A stretch of 64,000 bases of DNA from Flavobacterium sp. Root901 (GCF_001429765.1 NZ_LMJB01000001.1:435896-499895), one strand, 5' to 3'; shown: positions 1-8,931, counted from the stretch's first letter. Numbers and translations: made by a program. The notes: generated from the letters alone by a model not told the origin.

Positions 1-860
1 TCAGCAAGCCTCTGGCTAAAGAATTAATCCAGAAAGGACATGACGTTACGGTAATTACCAGCAGTACCGAAAGACAAAAAGAAATTGAAATATTGGGGGC
101 AAAAGCAGCTATTGGTTCTGTAGAAGATTTGAGTTTTTTAACCCAGACTTTCTCCGGAGCAGATGCCGTTTACTGCATGATTCCTCGTGCCAATTATTTT
201 GACCCAAATCTGGATTTAGACACTTTTACACGCAAAATTGGCAGCACTTATGCCGAAGCAATTCAACAATCCGGCGTAAAACGAATTGTATTTTTAAGCA
301 GTATTGGTGCACACTTAAAAGAAAATTCAGGAATTATCCAGCGTTATAACGAAATCGAAGCCGTTTTAAATCAGCTTTCAGATGTATCGATTACATTTAT
401 GCGCCCAACTTCATTTTATTACAATTTACTGGCCTATATTCCGGCTATAAAAAATCAGGGATTTATTTCGGCAAATTATGGTGCAGATTCAACAATTCCC
501 TGGGTTTCGCCAGATGATATTGCTGAGGCAATTGCAGAAGAAATCACCACTCCGGCTGAAGGAAAAAAAGTTCGTTATGTAGCAAGCGAAGAATTAAACG
601 GACATGAAACGGCTCGTATTCTGGGCAATGCCATTGGTAAACCAGATTTGGAATGGAAATTTATCAGCGATGAAGAAGTACTAAACGGATTAATCTCTGT
701 AGGGATGCAGCCTAAAATTGCTGCAGGTCTGGTCGAAATGTACGCTGCACTTCACAACGATACACTGGGAGAAGATTATTATAAAAACCGTCCTGTATTA
801 GGAAAAACAAAACTGGCAGATTATGCGAAAGAATTTGCTTCAATTTATAATCAAAATTAG
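1..860 (+). CDS. NmrA-type NAD(P)-binding reductase, 5'-truncated by window edge
   Basis: The reading frame is open from base 3, before any start codon, so the first residues (including the glycine-rich nucleotide-binding loop) lie outside the window. What remains reads like an atypical short-chain dehydrogenase of the NmrA group: strand-helix-strand start (KGHDVTVITS), an acidic/hydrophobic SVEDL segment, then RIVFLSSIGAH and a MRPTSFYYNLL segment typical of the family. These proteins act as NAD(P)H sensors or azo/quinone reductases in the cytoplasm; the substrate here cannot be told. The AraC-family gene begins 12 bases downstream on the same strand and may be co-transcribed. An internal TTG at 93 is not a credible start because homologous sequence continues upstream of it. 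Confidence 0.85.
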   Translation, partial: SKPLAKELIQKGHDVTVITSSTERQKEIEILGAKAAIGSVEDLSFLTQTFSGADAVYCMIPRANYFDPNLDLDTFTRKIGSTYAEAIQQSGVKRIVFLSSIGAHLKENSGIIQRYNEIEAVLNQLSDVSITFMRPTSFYYNLLAYIPAIKNQGFISANYGADSTIPWVSPDDIAEAIAEEITTPAEGKKVRYVASEELNGHETARILGNAIGKPDLEWKFISDEEVLNGLISVGMQPKIAAGLVEMYAALHNDTLGEDYYKNRPVLGKTKLADYAKEFASIYNQN

Positions 861-872
861 GTAACTTAGGCT

Positions 873-1787
873 ATGGCAAATCTACAACCACATCGAATAA
901 AAAGTATCAGCGAATTTCATGAATTTCGGGATTTGCCAAAGCCTGAGCATCCGCTTGTAAGCGTTTATAATTTTGAAGATTTAAAATATCTCAATGAACA
1001 AGAACCTAAAAGCCTTATTCTCGATTTTTACTCCATTGCACTCAAAAGAAACGCCAACGCCATAATGCGTTACGGCCAGCAGGAATATGATTTTAAAGAA
1101 GGCGTTTTATTGTTTATTGCTCCGGGTCAGGTTTTTTCTATCGAAGGAAATTCTGAATTACAGCATACGGGATATTCGTTATTAATTCATCCTGATTTTT
1201 TATGGAACACACCGCTTGCGCAAAAAATTAAACAATACGAGTATTTTGGCTATTCGGTTTATGAGGCGCTGCATCTTTCTGATAAAGAAGAAAAAATGAT
1301 TATTGATATCATGAAAAACATTCAGCAGGAATATCAATCTAATATTGATAAATTCAGCCAGGACGTTATTATTGCACAAATAGAATTATTACTCACTTAT
1401 TCTGAACGTTTTTATAACAGGCAGTTTATAACAAGAAAAATAAGCAATCATGAAATTCTGGCTCGTTTAGAAATACTGCTGGAAGATTATTTTACCAATG
1501 ATTCGCTTTCAAAAAAAGGACTTCCGACAGTACAGCATATTGCCGAAAATTTAAATGTTTCTCCTAATTATTTAAGCGGATTATTAAAACATCTTACTGG
1601 TCAAAGCACGCAGCAGCACATTCATGATAAACTGATTGAAAAAGCAAAAGAAAAGCTTTCGACTACCAATTTATCCGTCAGCGAAATTGCTTTTGAACTG
1701 GGTTTCGAACATCAGCAGTCTTTTAGTAAACTGTTCAAAACAAAGACAAATAGTTCTCCCTTAGAATTCAGACAATCTTTCAATTAA
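873..1787 (+). CDS. AraC-family transcriptional regulator
   Basis: 304 residues. The C-terminal ~90 residues hold a double helix-turn-helix of the AraC/XylS type: first helix pair around VQHIAENLNVSPNYLSGLLK, second around LSVSEIAFELGFEHQQSFSKLFK, ending with the usual SPLEFRQ. The N-terminal ~190 residues resemble a cupin-like sensing domain (FKEGVLLFIAPGQVFSI). It probably binds DNA near its own operon and controls the upstream NmrA-type reductase; that pairing is frequent in Flavobacterium, but the target is inferred from adjacency only. The start ATG follows the reductase stop by 12 bases. Confidence 0.9.
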   Translation: MANLQPHRIKSISEFHEFRDLPKPEHPLVSVYNFEDLKYLNEQEPKSLILDFYSIALKRNANAIMRYGQQEYDFKEGVLLFIAPGQVFSIEGNSELQHTGYSLLIHPDFLWNTPLAQKIKQYEYFGYSVYEALHLSDKEEKMIIDIMKNIQQEYQSNIDKFSQDVIIAQIELLLTYSERFYNRQFITRKISNHEILARLEILLEDYFTNDSLSKKGLPTVQHIAENLNVSPNYLSGLLKHLTGQSTQQHIHDKLIEKAKEKLSTTNLSVSEIAFELGFEHQQSFSKLFKTKTNSSPLEFRQSFN

Positions 1788-1848
1788 AAAAATCCAGCAC
1801 TAACAATCATAATTTTCCTATATTCGTAAGATTAAAAATTTTAAAATT

Positions 1849-2274
1849 ATGAATCCTGTTTTAAGGAATACTTTAGCCGTAATTGCCGGAATTATTGTTG
1901 GAAGTCTGGTTAATATGAGTATAATTACCATAAGCGAATCTATTATTCCGCTTCCTGAAGGAGTTGATAATACAACAATGGAAGGACTTCAAAACACAAT
2001 GCATTTGTACGAAGCAAAACATTATCTTTTTCCATTTCTGGCTCATGCCGTCGGAACTTTTGTTGGTGCGGTTATAACGGCTTTAATTGCTATTAATCAT
2101 AAAAAGAAACTGGCACTGCTTATTGGTGCTTTTTTCCTGCTTTGCGGAATCGTTATGGTCTGCTCTCTTCCATCGCCAATGTGGTTTACGTTTGTAGATT
2201 TGGTTTTTGCTTATATTCCGACAGCTTATCTGGCTTTGAAGCTGGTTTGCAAAAGACAGAGTAAAACAGAATAA
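1849..2274 (+). CDS. Small four-helix membrane protein, unknown function
   Basis: 141 residues with four hydrophobic segments (roughly residues 7-27, 57-80, 87-107 and 112-132), so probably an inner-membrane protein with both ends cytoplasmic. I do not recognise a functional motif. A charged, polar loop (residues ~32-55) separates the first two helices. The ArsR-like fragment gene starts 16 bases downstream, suggesting one transcript ending at the terminator at 2,488. Confidence 0.75.
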   Translation: MNPVLRNTLAVIAGIIVGSLVNMSIITISESIIPLPEGVDNTTMEGLQNTMHLYEAKHYLFPFLAHAVGTFVGAVITALIAINHKKKLALLIGAFFLLCGIVMVCSLPSPMWFTFVDLVFAYIPTAYLALKLVCKRQSKTE

Positions 2275-2289
2275 TTTAAATTTAGCAAA

Positions 2290-2505
2290 ATGAACGAGAA
2301 ACCGCCAAAGCAAAAACCTGCAAAAACATGTTACGAACATATTGGCGGAAAACTCGGTCAATTACTCGCCATTACATTTGCTGAAAAAGGATGGATTGCT
2401 AAAAAAAATCCAAATGATAAACACTTTTATATTACCGATTTAGGAGAAAAAGAATTCACTAAACTTGGTATCGACATATCTCAAATTAAGCCTGAAGATT
2501 TATAA
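2290..2505 (+). CDS. ArsR-type C-terminal domain, stand-alone small protein
   Basis: 71 residues. The segment TCYEHIGGKLGQLLAITFAEKGWI followed by YITDLGEKEFTKLGIDI matches the C-terminal half of a subgroup of ArsR-like winged-helix regulators, which carry an (R/T)TCY-HL-G-LG motif after the DNA-binding helices. Here the N-terminal DNA-binding part is absent, so the protein cannot bind DNA as a normal ArsR. It may be a relic or a free ligand-sensing/dimerisation module. A single cysteine lies in the motif. The 3' end of the gene forms part of a rho-independent terminator, which supports expression as the last gene of a two-gene unit. Confidence 0.65.
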   Translation: MNEKPPKQKPAKTCYEHIGGKLGQLLAITFAEKGWIAKKNPNDKHFYITDLGEKEFTKLGIDISQIKPEDL

Positions 2506-2523
2506 ATTTTCAGGCTTTTTTTA
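2488..2523 (+). terminator. Rho-independent terminator overlapping the ArsR-like gene end
   Basis: A 9-bp perfect stem (AAGCCTGAA / TTCAGGCTT) with a 12-base loop is followed by a T run. The left arm is inside the last codons of the upstream gene. Confidence 0.85.
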
Positions 2524-2577
2524 TTAAAAATCTACTTTGAAATTTCATAACTTAGTTTCTCTTTAATCCTTTAAATT

Positions 2578-2946
2578 ATGACTAAGAAAGAAATTGCCCA
2601 AAACTTCTTAAAACTTGCTGCAAGCGGGCATTCGCACGAAGCGTTCCGATTGTATATGGGTAAAAATTTCAAACATCATAATGCTCATTTTAAAGGAGAT
2701 GCCGATACTTTAATGCTGGCAATGGAAGAATCTTCAAGAAAAAATCCAAACAAAATTTTTACCATTCACCATATTTTAGAAGATGACAATCTGGTTGCCG
2801 TACATTCGCATTTAAAGCAAACGCCAGCAGATATAGGTTTTGCAGTTGTTCATATTTTAAAATTCAAAGCAGATAAAATCATTGAACTTTGGGACTTAGG
2901 GCAGCCAGTTCCGGGTGAAACAATAAACGAAAATGGAATGTTTTGA
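2578..2946 (+). CDS. SnoaL-like / NTF2-fold protein
   Basis: 122 residues with the pattern of a SnoaL-like polyketide cyclase-fold protein: an N-terminal helix, FKHHNAHFKGD, then IHHILEDDNLVAVHSHLK and FAVVHILKFKADKIIELWDLGQPVP. The family forms a cone-shaped cavity and includes enzymes and binding proteins. This subgroup is generally annotated only by fold, so no reaction can be assigned. It stands alone after a terminator and before a repeat element. Confidence 0.8.
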   Translation: MTKKEIAQNFLKLAASGHSHEAFRLYMGKNFKHHNAHFKGDADTLMLAMEESSRKNPNKIFTIHHILEDDNLVAVHSHLKQTPADIGFAVVHILKFKADKIIELWDLGQPVPGETINENGMF

Positions 2947-2982
2947 ATTAATTAGTAATGGTGAATTATAAATTTATGAGTT

Positions 2983-3118
2983 CCAGTCGCAGTTTTCAGT
3001 CTCAGTGTTCAGAAACTTTGTCAAAGTTTTAAACTTTGACAAAGTGAGTAATACCGAAAACTGAGATTGAAAACTGAGACTGAAAACTGAGACTGAAAAC
3101 TGAGACTGAAAACTGAAA
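2983..3118. repeat. Palindromic 13-mer repeat element, copy 1
   Basis: Left arm reads CAGTCGCAGTTTTCAGTCT. The core is a perfect 15-bp inverted repeat at 3,015-3,029 and 3,031-3,045 (ACTTTGTCAAAGTTT and its complement). The right arm has about four tandem copies of a 13-base unit ACTGAGACTGAAA. The whole element is roughly palindromic and recurs three more times in the window (7,397; 8,767; 25,888), always between genes. Confidence 0.9.
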
Positions 3119-3126
3119 AAAAAAAA

Positions 3127-4176
3127 ATGAACTTTAAACACAAAATCCCTGCTATTTTACTTTTTATATCTCTATTAGCAAACTGCAATTCATCGGCACA
3201 AAAGAAAGATGATTATAGTGCTCAAATTGACAGCGTTATTGAAAATAGTACAAATCCGGTTTTTAATGGCGTGGTTTTAATTTCAAAAAATGGAAAAACA
3301 TTGTATTCTAAAGCGAAAGGATTTGCCAATTTTGAAACTAAAAAACCTTTAACTATAAACTCTCAATTTGAAATTATGTCAAACAGCAAACTAATTGCTG
3401 CAGTGCTGCTTTTATTGGAAGTTGAAAAAGATAAAGTCGATTTGAATGCCCCAATAAAAAAATATCTTCCGGAATTAACACAATCCTGGGCAGATTCTGT
3501 TACGGTTCATCAGCTGTTGAATCATTCACACGGCATTATTGATTTACAAAAACCGCTGGCCTTTAAACCCGGAACCGAATTTAGATACGGGAATTTAAGT
3601 TTTAGCCTTGTTGAAAAAATTGTGGAACACAGCACTCAAAAAAATTATACGGAAATTGCCAATGCGTTGTTTAAGAAACTTAAAATGAATAATACATTTT
3701 GTTATTCTAAAGATAAAATTCAAAATCTGGCAACGGGATATTACAATGTAAAAAATGTTCCGGAACCTGTAACTTCTACCCAAATTACTCCACAAAGTTT
3801 AGGTGCTGATGGAATTGTTTCTACTGTAAATGATTTATCGATCTGGAATAATAATCTTCACAAAGGAAAAATTCTAAAACCGGAAACCTATAAATTGATG
3901 TTGAAATATACTATTTCTGCGCAGCACGATTTCTTTGGAAAAGCAGCAGAAGGATATGGGTACGGAATTAAAATTATTGAAAATGAAGCCGTCAACTATA
4001 TTGGGCACACCGGTTTAGGCGACGGATTTTCTTCAGTAAATTTATATTTTCCTCAAAGCGGCGTCACTTTAGTTGTTTTAGAAAATCAGATGAATGAAAA
4101 TCGTGATTTATTCTATGCTTCTGAATTTAAGATTAAAAATATTCTGCTGAAAAGTGATTTAGTACATCAAAAATAA
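3127..4176 (+). CDS. Serine hydrolase lipoprotein (beta-lactamase/PBP-like fold)
   Basis: 349 residues. A lipoprotein signal is visible (hydrophobic stretch then LLANC), so the mature protein is probably lipid-anchored at Cys20. The three motifs of the class C beta-lactamase-type hydrolase family are present: S85-N-S-K88 (nucleophile and base), Y154-G-N156 and H294-T-G296 in place of KTG. Family members are esterases, D-peptidases or amidases rather than true beta-lactamases; the substrate is unknown. It heads a tight run of five genes (gaps of 2-35 bases) reaching 7,396. Confidence 0.88.
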   Translation: MNFKHKIPAILLFISLLANCNSSAQKKDDYSAQIDSVIENSTNPVFNGVVLISKNGKTLYSKAKGFANFETKKPLTINSQFEIMSNSKLIAAVLLLLEVEKDKVDLNAPIKKYLPELTQSWADSVTVHQLLNHSHGIIDLQKPLAFKPGTEFRYGNLSFSLVEKIVEHSTQKNYTEIANALFKKLKMNNTFCYSKDKIQNLATGYYNVKNVPEPVTSTQITPQSLGADGIVSTVNDLSIWNNNLHKGKILKPETYKLMLKYTISAQHDFFGKAAEGYGYGIKIIENEAVNYIGHTGLGDGFSSVNLYFPQSGVTLVVLENQMNENRDLFYASEFKIKNILLKSDLVHQK

Positions 4177-4181
4177 AAAAA

Positions 4182-4604
4182 ATGGCAAAGAATAAAACCA
4201 CAGAAACTGAAAACAGTGTTACTGATTTTATAAATACTGTAGACAGCGAAGCAAAAAGAAACGATGCCTTTGAACTGGTAAAAATAATGACCGAAACTAC
4301 CGGTTTAAAACCAAAAATGTGGGGACCATCCATTATTGGTTTTGGAAGTTATCATTATAAATATGCAACCGGACATGAAGGCGACGCACCGCTGGCGGCA
4401 TTTTCTCCCAGAAAAGCGGCTACGACCGTTTATTTCTATTTACCCGAAGAACAAAGAGAAGAACTTTTTTCAAAACTAGGAAAACACAAAGTTTCAAAAG
4501 CATGTATTTACATCACGAAATTAGCTGATATTGATACCGAAATATTAAAAAAAATAATTTCGCTTTCGATAGAATATACCCAAAATCTATATCCCTCAAA
4601 ATAA
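4182..4604 (+). CDS. DUF1801 domain protein
   Basis: 140 residues. The segment LKPKMWGPSIIGFGSYHYKYATGHEGDAPLAAFSPRKAATTVYFYL is typical of DUF1801, a small alpha/beta fold related to frataxin-like and YdhG proteins whose function is largely unknown. Strong co-localisation: five bases after the serine hydrolase stop and two bases before the metallo-hydrolase start, so almost certainly co-translated. A second, shorter DUF1801-type protein lies at 8,939. Confidence 0.85.
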   Translation: MAKNKTTETENSVTDFINTVDSEAKRNDAFELVKIMTETTGLKPKMWGPSIIGFGSYHYKYATGHEGDAPLAAFSPRKAATTVYFYLPEEQREELFSKLGKHKVSKACIYITKLADIDTEILKKIISLSIEYTQNLYPSK

Positions 4605-4606
4605 AA

Positions 4607-5710
4607 ATGATCACATCCTTAATTGTAGTATTAGTAATAGTTCTTATCGTTTACATTTTTTTACAGCATCCAAAATTCGGAAAAAAACCTTCCGGTGAAA
4701 GATTAGCCTTGATCGAAAAATCGCCGCAATATAAAAACGGAAAATTTGAAAATCAGACTTTCACACCAGATCTTGCCGAAGGAGCTAGTTTTATTGGCGT
4801 TTTGTTTGAATTCTTTTTCAAAAAAGTAGACAGAAAAATTCCAACGGATTTAATTCCTTCCATAAAAACCAATTTACTCGAACTTCCTATTAATCAGGAT
4901 GCTTTGGTTTGGTTTGGACATTCCTCTTATTTTATTCAGCTTGAAGGAAAACGGTTTTTAATCGATCCGGTTTTTAGCGGTAACGCTTCTCCTATTGCGG
5001 GCACCACAAAATCGTTTAAAGGAACAGATATTTATACTGTCGATGATCTTCCCGAAATTGATTATTTACTGATTACACACGATCATTACGACCATTTAGA
5101 TTATAAAACCATTCTTAAATTAAAACCGAAAACCAAAAAAATAATTACAGCTCTTGGTGTTGGTTCTCATTTTGAATTCTGGGGATTTCCAAAAGAAAAT
5201 ATTATTGAAAAAGACTGGCATGAAAAAATAGAATTAGAGGAAAACCTGACGCTTTATACAACGCCGTCCAGACATTTTTCCGGCCGCAGTTTTAAACGCT
5301 GCAACACGCTTTGGACTTCTTTTGTTCTTGAAACTAAAGATTTCAAAATGTATTTGGGCGGAGACAGCGGTTATGACAGACATTTTGCAGAAATTGGCGA
5401 GAAATTTGGCCCTTTTGATATTGCTTTGCTCGATAATGGACAGTACAATAAAAACTGGAAATACATTCACAATATGCCCGAAGATGTTATAAAAGCAATG
5501 CAGGATTTAAAAGCAAAGAGAGTTTTTCCGGTACATTCTTCTAAGTTTGCACTGGCTTTGCATCCCTGGGATGAACCTTTAATAAAAGTGACAGAATTGA
5601 ATGCTCAATCAGCAGACCCAATTCCATTAATAACTCCAATGATTGGAGAATTAGTCGAACTGAAAAACGAAAAACAGGAATTTAAACAATGGTGGAAAGG
5701 AGTTAATTAA
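4607..5710 (+). CDS. MBL-fold metallo-hydrolase (NAPE-PLD/UlaG-like)
   Basis: 367 residues with an N-terminal transmembrane anchor (residues 3-20). The metal-binding motif THDHYDHLD (HxHxDH, near residue 157), LVWFGHSSYFIQLEGKRFLIDPVF, LYTTPSRHFSGRS, YLGGDSGYD and FPVHSSKFALALHPW identify the lactamase_B_2 branch that includes NAPE-hydrolysing phospholipase D and UlaG-type lactonases. It probably binds two zinc ions and hydrolyses a phospho- or lactone ester at the membrane face. Third gene of the 3,127-7,396 operon; the following gene is a lactonase-fold protein, which hints at related substrates. Confidence 0.88.
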   Translation: MITSLIVVLVIVLIVYIFLQHPKFGKKPSGERLALIEKSPQYKNGKFENQTFTPDLAEGASFIGVLFEFFFKKVDRKIPTDLIPSIKTNLLELPINQDALVWFGHSSYFIQLEGKRFLIDPVFSGNASPIAGTTKSFKGTDIYTVDDLPEIDYLLITHDHYDHLDYKTILKLKPKTKKIITALGVGSHFEFWGFPKENIIEKDWHEKIELEENLTLYTTPSRHFSGRSFKRCNTLWTSFVLETKDFKMYLGGDSGYDRHFAEIGEKFGPFDIALLDNGQYNKNWKYIHNMPEDVIKAMQDLKAKRVFPVHSSKFALALHPWDEPLIKVTELNAQSADPIPLITPMIGELVELKNEKQEFKQWWKGVN

Positions 5711-5745
5711 ACGATTAATTGTGAATTTCTAATCTAAAATTAAAA

Positions 5746-6870
5746 ATGAAACAAAAAATAAACTTCTTAATCATAACGCTTTTCCTTGTATTAAATGGTT
5801 TTGCCCAAAATACTTACGTTTTTTTGGGATCATATAACCGGGATAAATCGGCAGAAGCAATTCAGGTTTATCAACTGGATACAGTTAGTGGAAAACTGAA
5901 CAAAATAACCTCAGCAAAAAACATTATAAATCCATCATATTTAACTGTTTCTCCAAACGGAAAATATGTTTATGCCTGCACAGATACCAAAACACCAAAT
6001 GCCGGAAGTGTAAGCAGTTTTGAATTTAATCCTGAAAATAAAAGCCTGACTTTTTTAAACAGCCAGAGAAGCGGCGGCGAAAACCCCGTGTATGTTTCTG
6101 TTCATAAAAGCGGAAAATGGCTCGCCAATGCCAATTATACAGAAGGAAGTGTTTCGGTTTATCCTCTCTTGGAAAATGGAAAAATTGATTCGATTGCCCA
6201 GAATTTTCACTATACAGACGGAAGCACTCATAAAGAAAGACAGACAAAATCCCATGTGCATTCGGCGGTATTTTCTCCGCAATTCGACTATTTATTTTTA
6301 CCGGATTTAGGCGCCGATAAAATACGCTGCTATGCTTTTGATGAAAATCAAAAACAACCGCTGACGGAAGCGAAAATTCCATTTACAAAAACCGATTTAG
6401 AAGCCGGACCGAGACATTTTACTTTTCATCCCAATCAGAAATTTGGTTATTGTATTGAAGAAATGGCAGGACAAATAAGTGTTTACAATTATGAAAATGG
6501 CACTTTAAATAAAATCCAGCGCATTGCGACGCATCCGGATAAAACAAAAGAAGGTTTTGAAAGTTCTGACATTCATATTTCTCCGGACGGAAAATTTCTA
6601 TATGCGGCGAATCGCGGCAAAGAAAATAATATTGCCATATTTTCTGTTGATGAAAATGGATTATTAAAAAACATTGGTTATCAATCGACTTTAGGAAAAC
6701 ATCCGAGAATTTTTGCGATCGATGAAACCGGTAATTTTTTAGTGGCATCCAATGTGATTACAGGAAATATTATTGTTTTTAGAAGAAATCCTAAAACAGG
6801 ATTACTTAAAAAAACAGGAAAAGAAATTAAAATGGAAAACGTTTCGTGTGTACAAATAAAAACATTCTAA
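5746..6870 (+). CDS. Lactonase family protein (seven-bladed propeller, secreted)
   Basis: 374 residues with a Sec signal peptide (about 1-20, ending LNGFAQ), so periplasmic. Repeated blades such as NPSYLTVSPNGKYVYAC, GPRHFTFHPNQKFGYC and SDIHISPDGKFLYAANRG define the 6-phosphogluconolactonase-type (YbhE/Pgl) propeller. Because it is exported, the true substrate is unlikely to be the cytosolic sugar phosphate; an extracytoplasmic lactone or sugar acid is more likely. It starts 35 bases after the metallo-hydrolase and ends one base before the GNAT gene. Confidence 0.87.
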   Translation: MKQKINFLIITLFLVLNGFAQNTYVFLGSYNRDKSAEAIQVYQLDTVSGKLNKITSAKNIINPSYLTVSPNGKYVYACTDTKTPNAGSVSSFEFNPENKSLTFLNSQRSGGENPVYVSVHKSGKWLANANYTEGSVSVYPLLENGKIDSIAQNFHYTDGSTHKERQTKSHVHSAVFSPQFDYLFLPDLGADKIRCYAFDENQKQPLTEAKIPFTKTDLEAGPRHFTFHPNQKFGYCIEEMAGQISVYNYENGTLNKIQRIATHPDKTKEGFESSDIHISPDGKFLYAANRGKENNIAIFSVDENGLLKNIGYQSTLGKHPRIFAIDETGNFLVASNVITGNIIVFRRNPKTGLLKKTGKEIKMENVSCVQIKTF

Positions 6871-6871
6871 A

Positions 6872-7396
6872 ATGACAACATCATATTTCAATTTACAGCC
6901 TGATTTTCTGGAAGATGAAATCACAAAATTAATTCCGCTGCAAGAAAGCCACTTTGAAGAATTATACAAAATAGCTTCAGATCCTTTAATCTGGGAACAG
7001 CACCCAATGAAAGACCGATATAAAAAAGAAGTTTTTCAATCGTTTTTTGAAGCAGCCATAAATTCAAAAGGTTCTTTTTTAATTTTAGACAAGCAGACCA
7101 GCGAAATTATGGGAACAACACGTTACTATGATTATAATGCCGAAAAATCAAGTATTGGGATTGGATACACTTTTATTGCCAGAAAATTTTGGGGAGGACC
7201 TTATAATAATTCAACCAAAAAACTATTGATTGATTATGCTTTTCAACACGTCGATTCTATCCTTTTTCATATTGGAACAGAAAATTTCCGTTCGCAAAAA
7301 GCAGTTTTAAAACTAGGAGCAAAAAAGATTAACACGCTGGTTTTTACACACAATGGCGTTAGTTTACCTCATTTTGAATATGAACTTACGAAATAG
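6872..7396 (+). CDS. GNAT family N-acetyltransferase
   Basis: 174 residues of the RimJ/RimL-like acetyltransferase type: LIPLQESHFEELYKIASDPLIWEQHP at the N-terminus, GTTRYYDYNAEKSSIGIGYTFIARKFWGGPYN, and the acetyl-CoA-binding end HIGTENFRSQKAVLKLGAKK. It should transfer an acetyl group from acetyl-CoA to an amine; the acceptor is unknown. Last gene of the five-gene run, with the stop next to a copy of the 13-mer repeat. Confidence 0.88.
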   Translation: MTTSYFNLQPDFLEDEITKLIPLQESHFEELYKIASDPLIWEQHPMKDRYKKEVFQSFFEAAINSKGSFLILDKQTSEIMGTTRYYDYNAEKSSIGIGYTFIARKFWGGPYNNSTKKLLIDYAFQHVDSILFHIGTENFRSQKAVLKLGAKKINTLVFTHNGVSLPHFEYELTK

Positions 7397-7480
7397 TTAC
7401 GAGTTTTTAGTCGCAGTCTCAGTTTTCAGTCTTGGCACTCAGAAATTTTGTCAAAGTTTAAACTTTTACAAAGTTATAGC
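7397..7480. repeat. Palindromic 13-mer repeat element, copy 2 (degraded)
   Basis: Contains AGTCGCAGTCTCAGTTTTCAG and a core related to copy 1 (TTTTGTCAAAGTTTAAACTTTTACAAAGT) but lacks the right-hand tandem array, so it looks like a decayed or half element. Confidence 0.75.
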
Positions 7481-7520
7481 AACTTATGTCGTAACCCATA
7501 ATCCATAAATTAAAAACTCT

Positions 7521-8102
7521 ATGAAAAAAATAACCGTTTTCTGCGGATCGAGCTTTGGAAGCGAAGAAATCTATAAAGAACAAGCCGAACTTCTGGGAAA
7601 AACTTTAGCAAAACAAAATATTGGCTTAGTTTATGGCGGCGCAAATGTTGGTTTAATGGGCGCTGTCGCTGATGGTGCTTTGAGCGAAAACGGAACTGTA
7701 ATTGGTGTTCTGCCCAATTTTTTACGTTCAAAAGAAATTGCGCACAAGGGTTTAACCGAATTAATTTTGGTTGAAAGTATGCATGAACGCAAAACCAAAA
7801 TGAGTGATTTATGTGATGGTGTAATTGCGCTTCCGGGTGGTTTTGGAACTTTAGAAGAACTTTTTGAAATGCTGACCTGGGCGCAATTAGGCCTTCATAA
7901 AAAACCAATCGGAATTTTAAACATCAACGGATTTTATGATGCGCTAATTGAACTTCTTAAGGTCATGGTCGAGAAAGGTTTACTAAAAGATGCGAATAAA
8001 GAAATGCTTTTAGTAAGCAACAACATCGAAGATTTATTGGAAAAAATGAAAAATTACATTCCGCCAACAGTTGGAAAATGGATCGATAAGGACAAAGTTT
8101 AG
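7521..8102 (+). CDS. LOG family protein (TIGR00730-type Rossmann fold)
   Basis: 193 residues. The LOG signature PGGFGTLEELFEMLTWAQLG is present around residue 103, with VYGGANVGLMGAVADGAL and MHERKTKM, which complete the nucleotide-binding and catalytic site. Members hydrolyse nucleoside 5'-monophosphates of the cytokinin type (phosphoribohydrolase) or other AMP-like substrates; in bacteria without cytokinins the function is less clear. Normal length for the family. It appears to be transcribed alone. Confidence 0.9.
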   Translation: MKKITVFCGSSFGSEEIYKEQAELLGKTLAKQNIGLVYGGANVGLMGAVADGALSENGTVIGVLPNFLRSKEIAHKGLTELILVESMHERKTKMSDLCDGVIALPGGFGTLEELFEMLTWAQLGLHKKPIGILNINGFYDALIELLKVMVEKGLLKDANKEMLLVSNNIEDLLEKMKNYIPPTVGKWIDKDKV

Positions 8103-8113
8103 TTATTTATATC

Positions 8114-8136
8114 AAACCTTTTTAAACGGTTTTTTT
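8114..8136 (+). terminator. Possible weak terminator after the LOG gene
   Basis: A short AAACC / GGTTT stem closes a nine-base loop and is followed by T residues. The stem is only five pairs, so this is tentative. Confidence 0.4.
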
Positions 8137-8295
8137 ATGAAACTGCTATAAGGAATAATACTTAAATCTCAGATTATAAATCTATAGAGATAAAAAATTG
8201 TATGTATTTTTTTACTTATCGTTATTTTAAAATTTCTTTCTTAAATTAGAAGTCAAAAAAACACTCACTTTACCTCTCACATTTATAAATCAATC

Positions 8296-8763
8296 ATGAA
8301 AACAGAAAACAACAAATATGCAAAGGCCGAAATGCTGATTAGGAAACCTGTTTCAGAAGTTTTTCAGGCTTTTATTGATCCGGAGATCACTAATAAATTT
8401 TGGTTTACAAAGGGTTCCGGAAAATTAGAAGAAGGCCAAAAAACCGAATGGACCTGGGAAATTTACGGTTTTTCGCTTACGGTTACAACGCACGTTTTAC
8501 ACGAAAATAAAAAGATTGTTATTGAGTGGGGAAATCCAGATGAAACAACCTTAGTAGAATGGGTTTTTACTCCATTAAATGAAAATGAAACTTTTGTCAG
8601 TATAATAAATTCAGGATTAAAAGGAGACGCAGACCAGATAATCGATCAGGTTCGTAATTCGACTGAAGGTTTTACACTGGTTTTAGCCGGAGCAAAAGCT
8701 TATTTAGAACATCAGCTGCAGCTGAATTTAGTTTTAGATAGATTTCCAAAGGGATTGGCGTAG
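8296..8763 (+). CDS. SRPBCC (AHSA1-like START fold) protein
   Basis: 155 residues: KAEMLIRKPVSEVFQAFIDPEITNKFWFTKGSGKLEEGQKTEWTWEIYG is a classical AHSA1/START-like beginning, and the C-terminal helix (GFTLVLAGAKAYLEHQLQLNL) closes the hydrophobic cavity. These proteins bind hydrophobic ligands or act as Hsp90 co-chaperone-like modules; no specific ligand can be read from sequence. Followed four bases later by a repeat element. Confidence 0.85.
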   Translation: MKTENNKYAKAEMLIRKPVSEVFQAFIDPEITNKFWFTKGSGKLEEGQKTEWTWEIYGFSLTVTTHVLHENKKIVIEWGNPDETTLVEWVFTPLNENETFVSIINSGLKGDADQIIDQVRNSTEGFTLVLAGAKAYLEHQLQLNLVLDRFPKGLA

Positions 8764-8766
8764 GGA

Positions 8767-8931
8767 GGAAGTTTTCAGTTTTCAGTTTTCAGTTTTCAGT
8801 TTTCAGTCACAGTCTCAGTTTTCAGTCTCGATGCTCAGAAAACTTTGACAAAGTTACTAGTACTGCAAACTGAGACTGTGACTGAAAACTGAGACTGAAA
8901 ACTGAGACTGTGACTGAAAACTGAAAACTAA
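8767..8931. repeat. Palindromic 13-mer repeat element, copy 3
   Basis: Left arm: tandem TTTTCAG repeats then CAGTCACAGTCTCAG. Core: AACTTTGACAAAGTT. Right arm: alternating ACTGAGACTG and TGACTGAAAACTGAG units. Same architecture as copies 1 and 4. Confidence 0.9.

Noticed and set aside
2083..2361. Minus-strand 92-codon frame over the membrane-protein and ArsR-like genes
   Set aside because: Antisense to two better-supported genes, with composition of a shadow frame.
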